Source: Haloprofundus halophilus (GTDB taxonomy: Archaea; Halobacteriota; Halobacteria; Halobacteriales; Haloferacaceae). From it: a stretch of DNA of 64,000 nucleotides. Every line of letters begins with the position of its first letter. Within the stretch, counting starts at the first letter, position 1. The stretch covers positions 124,001 through 188,000 of the forward strand of contig NZ_QQRR01000003.1 in assembly GCF_003439925.1 (NCBI RefSeq). The letters are read 5' to 3'. The notes beneath the pieces are model-generated. The model did not search any database, was not told where the DNA came from, and was given only the letters and a program-made list of their open reading frames with translations. The translations under genes and the position numbers were made by a program. Positions 25,716 to 33,362 of this stretch are shown one piece after another.

Positions 25716-27152
25716 ATGACCGACCCGTTCGTAGTCGTGGGCGGCGACGCCGCAGGATTGAGCGCAGCGAGCAAACTGAAGCGAGAGGCACCGTCTCGTG
25801 ACGTCGTCGTCTTCGAGAAGGGCCGGTGGGTCTCCTACGCACACTGCGGAACGCCGTACTTCGTCAAAGGGAGCGTCGAGACCCTGACCGACCTCCTGTC
25901 TCTCTCCCCGGAGGAGATCGACGAGCGGGGTATCGACCTCCGCCGAGAAGCCGAGTTGACGGCGATACAGCCGGAAGAGCGCCTCGTGACGGTCGCAGAC
26001 GCGGACGGCTCGACGTACGAACAGCCGTACCGAGAACTGCTCGTCGCTACCGGCGGTCGTGCCTCCACCGCGCCGATTCCCGGCACCGACGCCGACGGCG
26101 TGTTCACGATGCACGGGCTCGACTCCGCGGCTGCGGTCCGCGCGTTTCTCTCCGACCCCGAGACGTTCACCGTGGAGTCGCTCGGCGGCGAGGGGTTCGT
26201 CGACGAAGCCACCGTCTCGCGGTACGGGTCGATGGAACCGCCCGAGCGGGTCGCCGTCGTCGGCGGGGGCTACGTCGGCGTCGAGATGGCGGAGGCGTTC
26301 TCCGCGTGGGACCTCGACGTTCACCTGTTCCAGCGGGGCGACCGACTCCTCTCCCCGTTCGGCGAGGCGGTCTCCGAGCGCGTCGCGCCGCATCTCGAAG
26401 AGAACGGCGTGACGCTGCATCTCGGTGCAGCGGTCGAGAGACTACGCGAATCGGACGGCCGCGTCGCGTCGGTCGTCTGCGCCGACGGAACCGAACTCGA
26501 CACCGACGCCGCCCTCGTCGGTATCGGCATCCGGCCGAACGTCGAACTGGTCGAGGGGACCGGCGTCGAACTCGGAGCGTCCGGCGCGATAGCGGTCGAC
26601 GAGTACGGCCGCACCTCGGTCGACGGAGTCTACGCGGCGGGTGATTGCGCGGAGATGCCGCACACGGTCACCGGCGAGTCGGTGTGGGTCCCGCTCGGTC
26701 TCACGGCGAACCGAGCGGGGAGAGCTATCGGACAGACGGTAGCCGGCGACCCCACGCCGGTCGGAAGCGTCGCGGGCACCGCCGTGGTCAAGGCGTTCGA
26801 CCTCGAGTGCGGCCGGGCCGGGTTCGTCGACCCCGAGGCCGCCCGAGATGCTGGTTTCGACCCCGTCTCGGAGACGATAACCGCGGGGTCGCGCTCCGGA
26901 TACTACCCCGGCAACGCCGAGACGACGGTGACGCTCGTCGCCGACCGCGACAGCGGCCGGCTGCTCGGCGGAAGCATCGTCGGAGCGGACCGCGCGGCCA
27001 TCAGAATCGACACGGTCGCGACGGCGCTCGAAGGCGGTCTCACCGTCGAAGCGGTCGAACGACTCGACCTCGGGTACGCGCCGCCGTTCAGTCCGGTCTG
27101 GGACCCCGTCTTGGTCGCGGCGAAGGTGCTCGACGGGTCGTCGTCCGAGTAG
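25716..27152 (+). CDS. CoA-disulfide-reductase-like FAD/NAD(P)H oxidoreductase
   Basis: 478 aa. VVGGDAAGLSAASKLKR is the FAD-binding start, the redox Cys44 is in YAHCGTPYF, VAVVGGGYVGVEMAEAF near 180 is the NAD(P)H site, VDGVYAAGDCAE near 305 is the second FAD site, and a dimerisation domain ends the chain. The single active-site Cys places it with CoA-disulfide reductases, NADH oxidases and persulfide reductases. A TATA-like ATAACTTT about 30 bp before ATG 25716 supports the start. Confidence 0.9.
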   Translation: MTDPFVVVGGDAAGLSAASKLKREAPSRDVVVFEKGRWVSYAHCGTPYFVKGSVETLTDLLSLSPEEIDERGIDLRREAELTAIQPEERLVTVADADGSTYEQPYRELLVATGGRASTAPIPGTDADGVFTMHGLDSAAAVRAFLSDPETFTVESLGGEGFVDEATVSRYGSMEPPERVAVVGGGYVGVEMAEAFSAWDLDVHLFQRGDRLLSPFGEAVSERVAPHLEENGVTLHLGAAVERLRESDGRVASVVCADGTELDTDAALVGIGIRPNVELVEGTGVELGASGAIAVDEYGRTSVDGVYAAGDCAEMPHTVTGESVWVPLGLTANRAGRAIGQTVAGDPTPVGSVAGTAVVKAFDLECGRAGFVDPEAARDAGFDPVSETITAGSRSGYYPGNAETTVTLVADRDSGRLLGGSIVGADRAAIRIDTVATALEGGLTVEAVERLDLGYAPPFSPVWDPVLVAAKVLDGSSSE

Positions 27153-27198
27153 CGGGCGTCGTCTCGTAACCTCCCCGGCGCGAACGCCGAGAAGAACG

Positions 27199-27621
27199 TC
27201 ATCCGTCCGGGAAGAACTCGTCGAAGAGGTCGCTCACCCGTGTTTCGATCTCGTCGCGAATCTCGCGGACGCGCTCGACGTCCTGTCCGTGCGGGTCGTC
27301 GAGGTCCCAGTCTCGAACGTCGACGGACGCGTCGAGTTCGAGCGTCGAACAGCCCATTGTCGCGACGACGTCGCATTCGTCGAGTTCCTCGTCGGAGACT
27401 TCCCTCGGGACGCGTCCAGACAGGTCGACGCCGCGTTCCCGCATGGCTTCGACGACCTCCGGGTGGACCTCGTCTGCCGGCATCGTCCCGCCGGTGAGAA
27501 TCTCGACGCGGTTTTCGAGGTCACGGCGTTGCCGTTCCCGCTCCGCGAAGGCCGCCGACATCTGACTTCGGCCAGCGTTTTGCACGCACACAAACCCAAA
27601 CCGTACCGGGGTCTCGCTCAT
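27199..27621 (-). CDS. Arsenate-reductase-like low-molecular-weight phosphatase
   Basis: 140 aa. The P-loop CVQNAGRSQM near residues 12-21 has the CX5R nucleophile motif, and WDLDDPHGQD near 105 is the DP acid motif of the ArsC/LMW-PTPase family. An additional Cys pair lies at DECDVVATMGCS, matching the resolving cysteines of thioredoxin-linked ArsC enzymes. It may reduce arsenate or act as a tyrosine phosphatase. Start ATG 27621. It is convergent with the flavoprotein; no other ars genes are nearby. Confidence 0.83.
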   Translation of the reverse strand: MSETPVRFGFVCVQNAGRSQMSAAFAERERQRRDLENRVEILTGGTMPADEVHPEVVEAMRERGVDLSGRVPREVSDEELDECDVVATMGCSTLELDASVDVRDWDLDDPHGQDVERVREIRDEIETRVSDLFDEFFPDG

Positions 27622-27783
27622 ACCGCTGCTTGAACACCCACTGAAGTAACGTTTGCTAAGAATGCTATTGAGAACTCTATCGTATCCGTACTCGGGCACC
27701 GACTCGGTGAGCAAACGATTTATCGCCCGAGTCTGAGCTACGAGCGAACTCCGACTCCGAGCGGGCATCGCTCGCGGTCCACG

Positions 27784-28332
27784 ATGTTCGAGTCTCCCGA
27801 TATGGACGCTATCGACACCGCTTACTACGAGATCGATTCGACGGCATCGGTCCCCGAGTTCCTCGCCGTCTCGAAACTCTACGCCCGCGACGTCGTCGAG
27901 CACTACGGACTCACCGCCTCGGTGAGTGACTTGGAGTGGACGGTGAGCAAGCGAGCGAAACGGCGAGCGGGCGCGGTGAGCTACCGCGACGGCGTCCCGG
28001 AGTCCGTCTCGTTGACCTGGGAGTTCTTCGAGACGCACGGGTGGGAGGCGACCGCCGAGACGATTCGCCACGAGCTCATCCACGTCCACTTGCTCAACGA
28101 ACGGGGCGACGGCTCCCACGGCGACCGATTTCGGGAACTCGCGGACGAACTCGACACGCACGTCCACTGCGAGCGGTTCGCCGAGCCGAACTGGTGGATA
28201 CGCTGCGACGCGTGCGGAACCCAGCTCGTCCGATACCGGCGGTCGAAACTCGTCGACGAGGTCGACTCGTATCGGTGCGGGGCCTGCGGCGGCGAACTCC
28301 GAGCGATAGAAAATACGGAACGCGGGCGATAA
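27784..28332 (+). CDS. SprT-like zinc metalloprotease family protein
   Basis: 182 aa. The SprT core contains RHELIHVHLL near 100-109 (HEXXH) with a further His at HGDRFRELA. The C-terminus is a zinc ribbon with CDACGTQLVRYRR and CGACGGEL. SprT/Spartan-type proteins cut DNA-crosslinked proteins in eukaryotes; the role of the archaeal versions is untested. An alternative ATG at 27802 would remove six residues. Divergent from the ArsC-like gene. Confidence 0.88.
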   Translation: MFESPDMDAIDTAYYEIDSTASVPEFLAVSKLYARDVVEHYGLTASVSDLEWTVSKRAKRRAGAVSYRDGVPESVSLTWEFFETHGWEATAETIRHELIHVHLLNERGDGSHGDRFRELADELDTHVHCERFAEPNWWIRCDACGTQLVRYRRSKLVDEVDSYRCGACGGELRAIENTERGR

Positions 28333-28422
28333 TCACCGCTCGATGCGGGTCCGGTTTCGTCGGCTTTAGGACACGAGCTGCGACTGTAACTGCCGTATCT
28401 GCGCGTCTCTGGTCCGCCAGCC

Positions 28423-29409
28423 TCAGACCCAGCCTTGACGACGGAAGTGGACGAGCATGACGCCGGCGAGAACTCCTATCCCGAGCATCGTCGCCGGGTA
28501 GCCGTACCTCCAGTAGAGCTCCGGCATCGCGTACGGGGAACCGGCGAAGTTCATCCCGTAGACGCCGACGACGAACGTCAGCGGGATGAATATCGTCGCC
28601 ACGACGGTGAGCGTCCGCATCACTTCGTTCGTCGACTGCGAGACGGCGTTGAGATAGATATCTCTGGACCCGCTCGTGAGGTCGCGGTACGTCTCGGTGA
28701 GGTCGACCACCTGGACGAGGTGGTCGTGCACGTCTCGAAAGTACTTCTCGTTGCGCTCGGCGACTTCGGGAACGTCGCCTCGGGAGAGCACCGAGAGCGC
28801 TTCGCGGGCGGGCCACGTGACTTTCCGGAACGCGAGGAGGTCGCGGCGGACGTCGTTCAACACCTCCAGCATCTGGGGGTCGGGCGTCTCCAGCACGCGC
28901 TCTTCGACCGCTTCGATGTCGTCTTCTATCTCGTCGAGCACGTCGTAATACTGCTCGACGATCGCGTCCATGATTCGGTAGGCGAGAAAGTCGGTCCCCC
29001 GGTCCGCGAACCGACGACCGTTCTTCGTCCACTGCGTCGCCGATAGGTCGACGACATCGACGTCGGACGTCGACATCGTCACCAGCCACTCCTCGCCGAT
29101 GAAGAACCCGACGGGTTTGGTTCTGACCTCCTTGTGGAACTGGAAATCGTCGCGCTGGCTGAGTCGGGCAGTCTTCAGCAACACGAACGAGTGAGTGTCG
29201 TACTCCGCGACTTTCGGCCGCGTCTGCTCGCGCAAAACGTCATCGACAGCGAGCTGGTGGATACCGAACCTCTCTTTGAGCGACGCTATCTCGCTCGATT
29301 CGAAGCCGTCGGCGTGAACCCACGTCTCGCCGGTCGCCGAGAGTGCCGCGTCGATGTCGTCGTAGCGCTCGACGCCCGCCGCCGTGTACACCATCGCGTG
29401 CAGGCTCAT
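28423..29409 (-). CDS. corA: CorA-type Mg2+/Co2+ transporter
   Basis: 328 aa. A long cytoplasmic N-domain with a coiled stretch (ILDEIEDDIEAVEERVLE) leads to two C-terminal helices, and the selectivity signature YGMNF lies between them near residue 285. CorA pentamers admit Mg2+ and related divalent ions, gated by cytoplasmic Mg2+. The start ATG overlaps the stop of a small membrane protein gene (ATGA). An inverted repeat covers the operon promoter. Confidence 0.93.
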   Translation of the reverse strand: MSLHAMVYTAAGVERYDDIDAALSATGETWVHADGFESSEIASLKERFGIHQLAVDDVLREQTRPKVAEYDTHSFVLLKTARLSQRDDFQFHKEVRTKPVGFFIGEEWLVTMSTSDVDVVDLSATQWTKNGRRFADRGTDFLAYRIMDAIVEQYYDVLDEIEDDIEAVEERVLETPDPQMLEVLNDVRRDLLAFRKVTWPAREALSVLSRGDVPEVAERNEKYFRDVHDHLVQVVDLTETYRDLTSGSRDIYLNAVSQSTNEVMRTLTVVATIFIPLTFVVGVYGMNFAGSPYAMPELYWRYGYPATMLGIGVLAGVMLVHFRRQGWV

Positions 29410-29576
29410 GGATGCTCGGCCTCGGTCGCCGTCAGCCCCGTTGCGAGAAGCGCGATGCCGGCCATAACCGCGGTGAGAGAGAACGCGCGGCCCGGGTACG
29501 TCACGGAGATGCCGACGACGTAGCCGACGACACCGGCGACGGACAGACAGAGGCCGGCGAGTATCTGTCGATTCAT
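29406..29576 (-). CDS. Small membrane protein coupled to corA
   Basis: 56 aa, two hydrophobic segments: ILAGLCLSVAGVVGYVVGI and SLTAVMAGIALLATGLTA. Its stop overlaps the corA ATG as ATGA, so it is the first gene of a two-gene operon. Small membrane partners of Mg transporters are known in bacteria (for example MgtS), but no homology to them is claimed. The function is unknown. Confidence 0.7.
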   Translation of the reverse strand: MNRQILAGLCLSVAGVVGYVVGISVTYPGRAFSLTAVMAGIALLATGLTATEAEHP

Positions 29577-29579
29577 ACT

Positions 29580-29600
29580 TATCTCGAAACCACCGAGATA
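29580..29600. promoter_or_regulatory. Inverted repeat at the corA operon promoter
   Basis: TATCTCG, AAACCAC, CGAGATA: perfect 7-bp arms with a 7-bp spacer, directly upstream (4-24 bp) of the small-protein ATG at 29576. It covers the expected region between the TATA box and the transcription start. It suggests repression of the corA operon; the regulator is not identified. Confidence 0.45.
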
Positions 29601-29691
29601 GATGAACGTACGGTGTGAGTGCGCTCGTCGAAGGTCGTCCGACAGTCCGTCTCGCTCCGTTGGGGGCAGACCCGCCGCCGCGCAGAGACGG

Positions 29692-30594
29692 TCAAGAACT
29701 GTCGAGTTCGCGGGCGCGTTCCAAGACGAGGTCGTCGTCGATATAGTCGAGCAGCCGACGCTGACTCCGCTCGTCCCGCGCGTCGATCGCCTCGTCGGAG
29801 ATGTACGCGTCGAGTCGACGCTCGATCTGGGCGTCGCGCAACTCGGCCCACCGCGACGCATCGACGTCGTGGTCGTCGGGTCGCCGCGCGTCGAGATACC
29901 GGCGCCACCGGTCGCGGTCGGCCCACTCGTCGGTGAGTTCGGCGTCCCGTCGGACCCAGTCGTACGTCGTTGCGATGTCGTCGAAGTAGCCCCGCTCACG
30001 TCGGACGTCCTCGATTAGCGTCAGCGCGACGCGGGCCCCGCGACCGGCGGCGATGATCGCCTGTCGGTCCGACTCGTCGGACGGAGAGGCGACGTACAGA
30101 CCCGCTACGGGCGTGGTCCCGTCTCCCCCGGCGTACGAGCGGTCGAACTCCTCGTGCGTCTCGCCGTCGTACTCGCTCTCGGTGAACATCGCGTCGTCGT
30201 CGTCGAGCGGTCGAAGGTACGACCCGTCGTACCGTGTGGCCGCGATAACCCGTCTCGCGGTGACGGCGTCACCTTCCTGTGGGTCGACGACGAACCCCTC
30301 GCCGTCGTCTCTCCGAGTTACGGATTCGACGAGGTCAGAGACGAGCGTACACCGGGCTTCTTCGACGTGGTCGTGCATCAGTTCGTACATCCGCCGGATG
30401 CCGATTCCCGCCGGGAAGCCGAGGTAGTTTTCGAGGTGGGCGCATCGCTGCAACGAGGACCGACCGCGGTCGAAAACAAGCGTGTCGAGGCCGTACCGGC
30501 CGGTGAAGAGGCTCGCCGAACAGCCCGCCGGGCCCCCACCGACGACGGCGACGTCGTACTCGCTGTCGTGTTCGTCGACACCGATGCGACTCAT
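29692..30594 (-). CDS. Thioredoxin-reductase-like FAD protein without NADPH domain, iron-box controlled
   Basis: 300 aa. AVVGGGPAGCSASLFTGRYGL near 15-36 is the FAD-binding fold, LENYLGFPAGI near 55 is typical of the thioredoxin-reductase family, and PVAGLYVASPSDESDRQAIIAAGRG near 160-185 replaces the usual second FAD motif. The central NADPH-binding domain and the CXXC are both absent. The C-terminal 100 residues are charged and helical. A DtxR-type box sits on its promoter, so an iron-related redox role is likely. The ATG overlaps the stop of a 13-codon frame as ATGA. Confidence 0.78.
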   Translation of the reverse strand: MSRIGVDEHDSEYDVAVVGGGPAGCSASLFTGRYGLDTLVFDRGRSSLQRCAHLENYLGFPAGIGIRRMYELMHDHVEEARCTLVSDLVESVTRRDDGEGFVVDPQEGDAVTARRVIAATRYDGSYLRPLDDDDAMFTESEYDGETHEEFDRSYAGGDGTTPVAGLYVASPSDESDRQAIIAAGRGARVALTLIEDVRRERGYFDDIATTYDWVRRDAELTDEWADRDRWRRYLDARRPDDHDVDASRWAELRDAQIERRLDAYISDEAIDARDERSQRRLLDYIDDDLVLERARELDSS

Positions 30595-30632
30595 CTCCGA
30601 ACCCCCTCGGTGAGACGCTCGTCTCGTTCCAT
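30591..30632 (-). CDS. Possible 13-codon leader peptide
   Basis: ATG at 30632 opens M-E-R-D-E-R-L-T-E-G-V-R-R, and its TGA overlaps the start codon of the flavoprotein. A frame this short can arise by chance, but the ATGA overlap and the position after the iron box are suggestive. If the transcript starts downstream of 30632 the frame is not translated. Confidence 0.25.
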   Translation of the reverse strand: MERDERLTEGVRR

Positions 30633-30635
30633 AGT

Positions 30636-30653
30636 TTTTAGGCTTCCCTAAAA
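30636..30653. promoter_or_regulatory. DtxR-type iron box
   Basis: TTTTAGG, CTTC, CCTAAAA: perfect 7-bp arms with a 4-bp spacer, the architecture of DtxR/IdeR operators (TTAGG-N4-CCTAA). Haloarchaea use such DtxR-family regulators (SirR/Idr type) for iron genes. The box lies 42-59 bp upstream of the flavoprotein ATG and overlaps the likely TATA region, so occupancy would repress when iron is plentiful. Confidence 0.6.
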
Positions 30654-30772
30654 CAAATAGGTGTTACGACTCGCGGTCCTCGTCGCTCTTCGGTTCGCGC
30701 CACGATTTGGCGGATTCCGACGCTGTCGGTTTCGCCGAGTTCGCCGAGTTCGCCGTTCGACGCGGTCGACGT

Positions 30773-31189
30773 TCAGAATCCGATGTGAGACGTCGAATCG
30801 GGGCCGTCGTCGTCGTCGGTACCGCCCTCGTGCAGGTAGGTGTAGTTGTCGTCGGTGAGAAACACGGTGTCGTTTTCGACGGCGATTTCGATATCCGGTA
30901 GCGTCGTCCCCGCCGCCTCGCCGTTGTCGCAGTCGCCCGAACAGGCGTCGAACATCGACCCGTGCTTCGGACAGATTATCTCGCCGTCGCGCATAGCCGC
31001 ACCCGACCCACGGTCGAGTCGCTGGTTCTCGTGCGTACAGTTGTTTATCCACGCTTCGACGCCGGGGTCTCTCTCGCAGCGGACGAGAATCACTTCGCGT
31101 TCGTTGGTAAAGGCGTCCTCGGCGGTGAACAGGTACGACCCCACCTCGGGGACGTCTTCGACGCTCGCGATTCGCGTTCCGTCGACCAT
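30773..31189 (-). CDS. Rieske-type [2Fe-2S] protein
   Basis: 138 aa. The cluster ligands are in NNCTHENQRL (Cys, His) near 65 and CPKHGSMFDACSGDC (Cys, His) near 85, spaced as in Rieske ferredoxins. There is no membrane helix, so it is a soluble electron carrier or the ferredoxin part of an oxygenase. ATG 31189 is preferred because the upstream extension is not family-like. It lies 229 bp downstream of the J-domain ferredoxin on the same strand. Confidence 0.83.
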   Translation of the reverse strand: MVDGTRIASVEDVPEVGSYLFTAEDAFTNEREVILVRCERDPGVEAWINNCTHENQRLDRGSGAAMRDGEIICPKHGSMFDACSGDCDNGEAAGTTLPDIEIAVENDTVFLTDDNYTYLHEGGTDDDDGPDSTSHIGF

Positions 31190-31418
31190 CGGTTTCACGT
31201 ACTCGCCAGGCACGCAAATAGGCACCGAGCGTCGACACGAAACTCGTACTCGACTCTGTACCCCATCGCGGACGAGTCACAACGCTCCGGTCGATCCGAC
31301 ACCCGATGGGTCGGTCGTCGAACTCGTCGGTAGCGAGGAGACCAGTTCCACCGCCGTCGTCGGGTACGCTGTCGCCACCCTCGTCGACGAGGGTCGAACG
31401 TCGACGCCGACGGGAAAC

Positions 31419-32129
31419 TCAGTCGTTCAACTGCGCGTTGTCGAACGGGTCCGACGGCAGACGGAGTTCGTCGAGTCCGGGGAGGTTCTTCACGTTGTAC
31501 ACGACTTTCATCTCGTCGGTGACGGGTGCGCTGATGCAGGAGAGTTGGATGCCGCTGTCGGTCATCGACGACGGGAGGATGTGGTTCGACGGCATCTCGA
31601 CGGCCCCGTCGACGACGGCGATGGCGCAGTTCGCACACGCGCCCCCGCGACAGGAGTACGGCCAGGAGAAGCCGCGGCTCTCGGCGGCTTCGAGGATGTT
31701 CTCCCTCGGTTGCGCGAAGAACCGACCGTAATCGTCGGGCGCGAGGTCGGCCTCAGAGGCCTTCTCGAACAGGTCGTCGTCGTCGATCTGCCACCCGTGG
31801 TCGGCGAGCACCTCGTAGTTGAGAAACTCGATTTTCGACCCCGACTCTTCGGGTTCTGCCGCTTCAGGACCGGGGGGCGAGGGGTCCTCCGGGGGCTCCG
31901 CCTCGGAAGCGGTTTCGCGCTCGCCGGAGTCGTCCGCCGACGCGACTTCGAGTTCGGCGTCGGTGTTGCCCGCCATCACCTGCCGATAGGCGGTGTACAC
32001 CAACTGGAACTCCCTCGCGGAGCCGCCGTGGTCGGGATGAGCCTCCTTCACCCGGCGCCGGTACGCACGCTCGATTTCTTCGTCGTCCGCGTCCGGGTCG
32101 ACCGCTAAAACATCGAACGGGGATGCCAC
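31419..32129 (-). CDS. [2Fe-2S] ferredoxin fused to a J-domain
   Basis: 236 aa. Residues 3-65 are a DnaJ-type J-domain with the HPD motif (KEAHPDHGG) and no G/F or zinc region. An acidic linker (about 80-120) follows. The plant-type ferredoxin domain has YSCRGGACANCAIAV with three ligands and LSCISAP with the fourth. The fusion would link a cluster carrier to a DnaK-like chaperone. The start is GTG 32129: a TTTATAC box lies about 27 bp upstream, and no ATG fits. Confidence 0.85.
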   Translation of the reverse strand: MASPFDVLAVDPDADDEEIERAYRRRVKEAHPDHGGSAREFQLVYTAYRQVMAGNTDAELEVASADDSGERETASEAEPPEDPSPPGPEAAEPEESGSKIEFLNYEVLADHGWQIDDDDLFEKASEADLAPDDYGRFFAQPRENILEAAESRGFSWPYSCRGGACANCAIAVVDGAVEMPSNHILPSSMTDSGIQLSCISAPVTDEMKVVYNVKNLPGLDELRLPSDPFDNAQLND

Positions 32130-32329
32130 GGCTACCGCTAGGGAACGGCGAGTATAAAGGCCCTCGCCCGGCAGCAAGACGGCACGCCGCCGCGTCGTCT
32201 GTCGTATTCCGACACGTTCGAGCGCGAACGGGACCGACGCGGGGCCGACCGTACTGTGGCGTTGGCGCTAATCTGTACAATCAGTATATTAACAATGGTG
32301 GTGCTCGTACGGGAAGAAGCGAGCAAAAA

Positions 32330-32770
32330 ATGGACGTCTCTGGAGATTTATTGTGTCTGTACACTGCGACGGTGGAAGAACAGGACGGTTCGTACGTGGT
32401 CGAACTTCCCGAACAGGAGGTAGAACTGGGCGAGTTGGCCGCCGGTGAGACGTATCGACTGGCAGTTCTCGATACGAACGCCGACAGCGAACACGCCGGG
32501 AACCGAGACACCGCCGAGTCGTCGAGTCACGCCGGCAGTCGGCCCGACGCGCAGCAGCCACCGTCGCCGCCGGTCGAAGTCGGCGAGCAGCGAACGGTCG
32601 ACATCGAAGGGCTCGGCGAGCAGGGCGACGGTATCGCCCGCGTCGAGCGCGGATACGTCGTCATCGTTCCCGATACCGAAGTGAACGAACGGGTAACCGT
32701 CGAAATCGAGAAAGTGACCGAGAACGTCGGTTTCGCGACCGTCGTCGAGCGCGAAGCGTACTACCAGTAA
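32330..32770 (+). CDS. TRAM-domain protein
   Basis: 146 aa. The C-terminal 60 residues form the TRAM domain: VGEQRTVDIEGLGEQGDGIARVERGYVVIVPDTEVNERVTVEIE, with the GDGIAR signature. The N-terminal half contains a CLYTATVEEQDGSYVVELPEQEV strand region and a Ser/Pro-rich linker. TRAM proteins bind RNA (in methanogens they act as RNA chaperones). ATG 32330 is preceded by TATATTA about 45 bp upstream, so a short leader is likely. Divergent from the ferredoxin gene. Confidence 0.85.
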   Translation: MDVSGDLLCLYTATVEEQDGSYVVELPEQEVELGELAAGETYRLAVLDTNADSEHAGNRDTAESSSHAGSRPDAQQPPSPPVEVGEQRTVDIEGLGEQGDGIARVERGYVVIVPDTEVNERVTVEIEKVTENVGFATVVEREAYYQ

Positions 32771-32816
32771 TCGGTAGTTCGACGCCCGGTCGCTTCAGTT
32801 CGAATCCACCGTCGAG

Positions 32817-33059
32817 TCAGTTAGTGCTCTGTAGCGAGTACACCCGCTTTCGCGCGTCTTCGAGGCAAATCTCTTTGTTCACCAACTCCGCCGACTCCAG
32901 TCGGTCCAGGGCGTTTCGGACCGTCCGCGAGGACAGTTCCGTCCGGTCTATGAGTTCGGTCTGCGTGAGCGGGGACTCCCGCTGCAGCACCATGTGAACT
33001 AACTTTGCGCTGGCCGTCAGGTCACCGAATTCGTCCGCGTTTCGTGTCGATTGTGCCAT
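32817..33059 (-). CDS. Small winged-helix regulator (MarR-like)
   Basis: 80 aa. SAKLVHMVLQRESPLTQTELIDRTELSSRTVRNALDRLESAELV is the winged-helix core, with TELSSRTVRNALDRL as recognition helix, and a basic wing (EDARKRVYSL) closes the chain. It lacks a ligand-binding domain. It is divergent from the aldehyde dehydrogenase across 303 bp that carry a 20-bp palindrome, so it may regulate that gene. Confidence 0.8.
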   Translation of the reverse strand: MAQSTRNADEFGDLTASAKLVHMVLQRESPLTQTELIDRTELSSRTVRNALDRLESAELVNKEICLEDARKRVYSLQSTN

Positions 33060-33260
33060 AGGTGGGGTGGGGTTCGCGTCTTATCCGCTGCGTCGTGGTG
33101 TGAGCGAGTCGCTGGGAGCGCGGTTCGGGGAAAATGTAAACGGGCGACCGGTTCGTCGACCGCCGGTCTTCGCCGACTGAGTGCCGTACTCGCTCGGTGC
33201 CAGTCACGGGGAGTCGTACGTCGTCGGAGTATATAGTGATTCGACAACGGAGACGTTACC

Positions 33261-33280
33261 CGGTGACATCGTTGTCACCG
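33261..33280. promoter_or_regulatory. 20-bp inverted repeat upstream of aldehyde dehydrogenase
   Basis: CGGTGACA, TCGT, TGTCACCG: perfect 8-bp arms with a 4-bp spacer, about 83 bp before the dehydrogenase ATG. A TATATAG box at 33231-33237 would place the transcription start near the left arm, so the element is either an operator or a 5' leader hairpin. Confidence 0.4.
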
Positions 33281-33362
33281 CCTCGTGTGGTTAGGTCTGT
33301 CGCTACGCGAACATCTCGCTGCTTGCTCGGGCGACTTATCCGTCAGGGACGTACGGAGAGAT

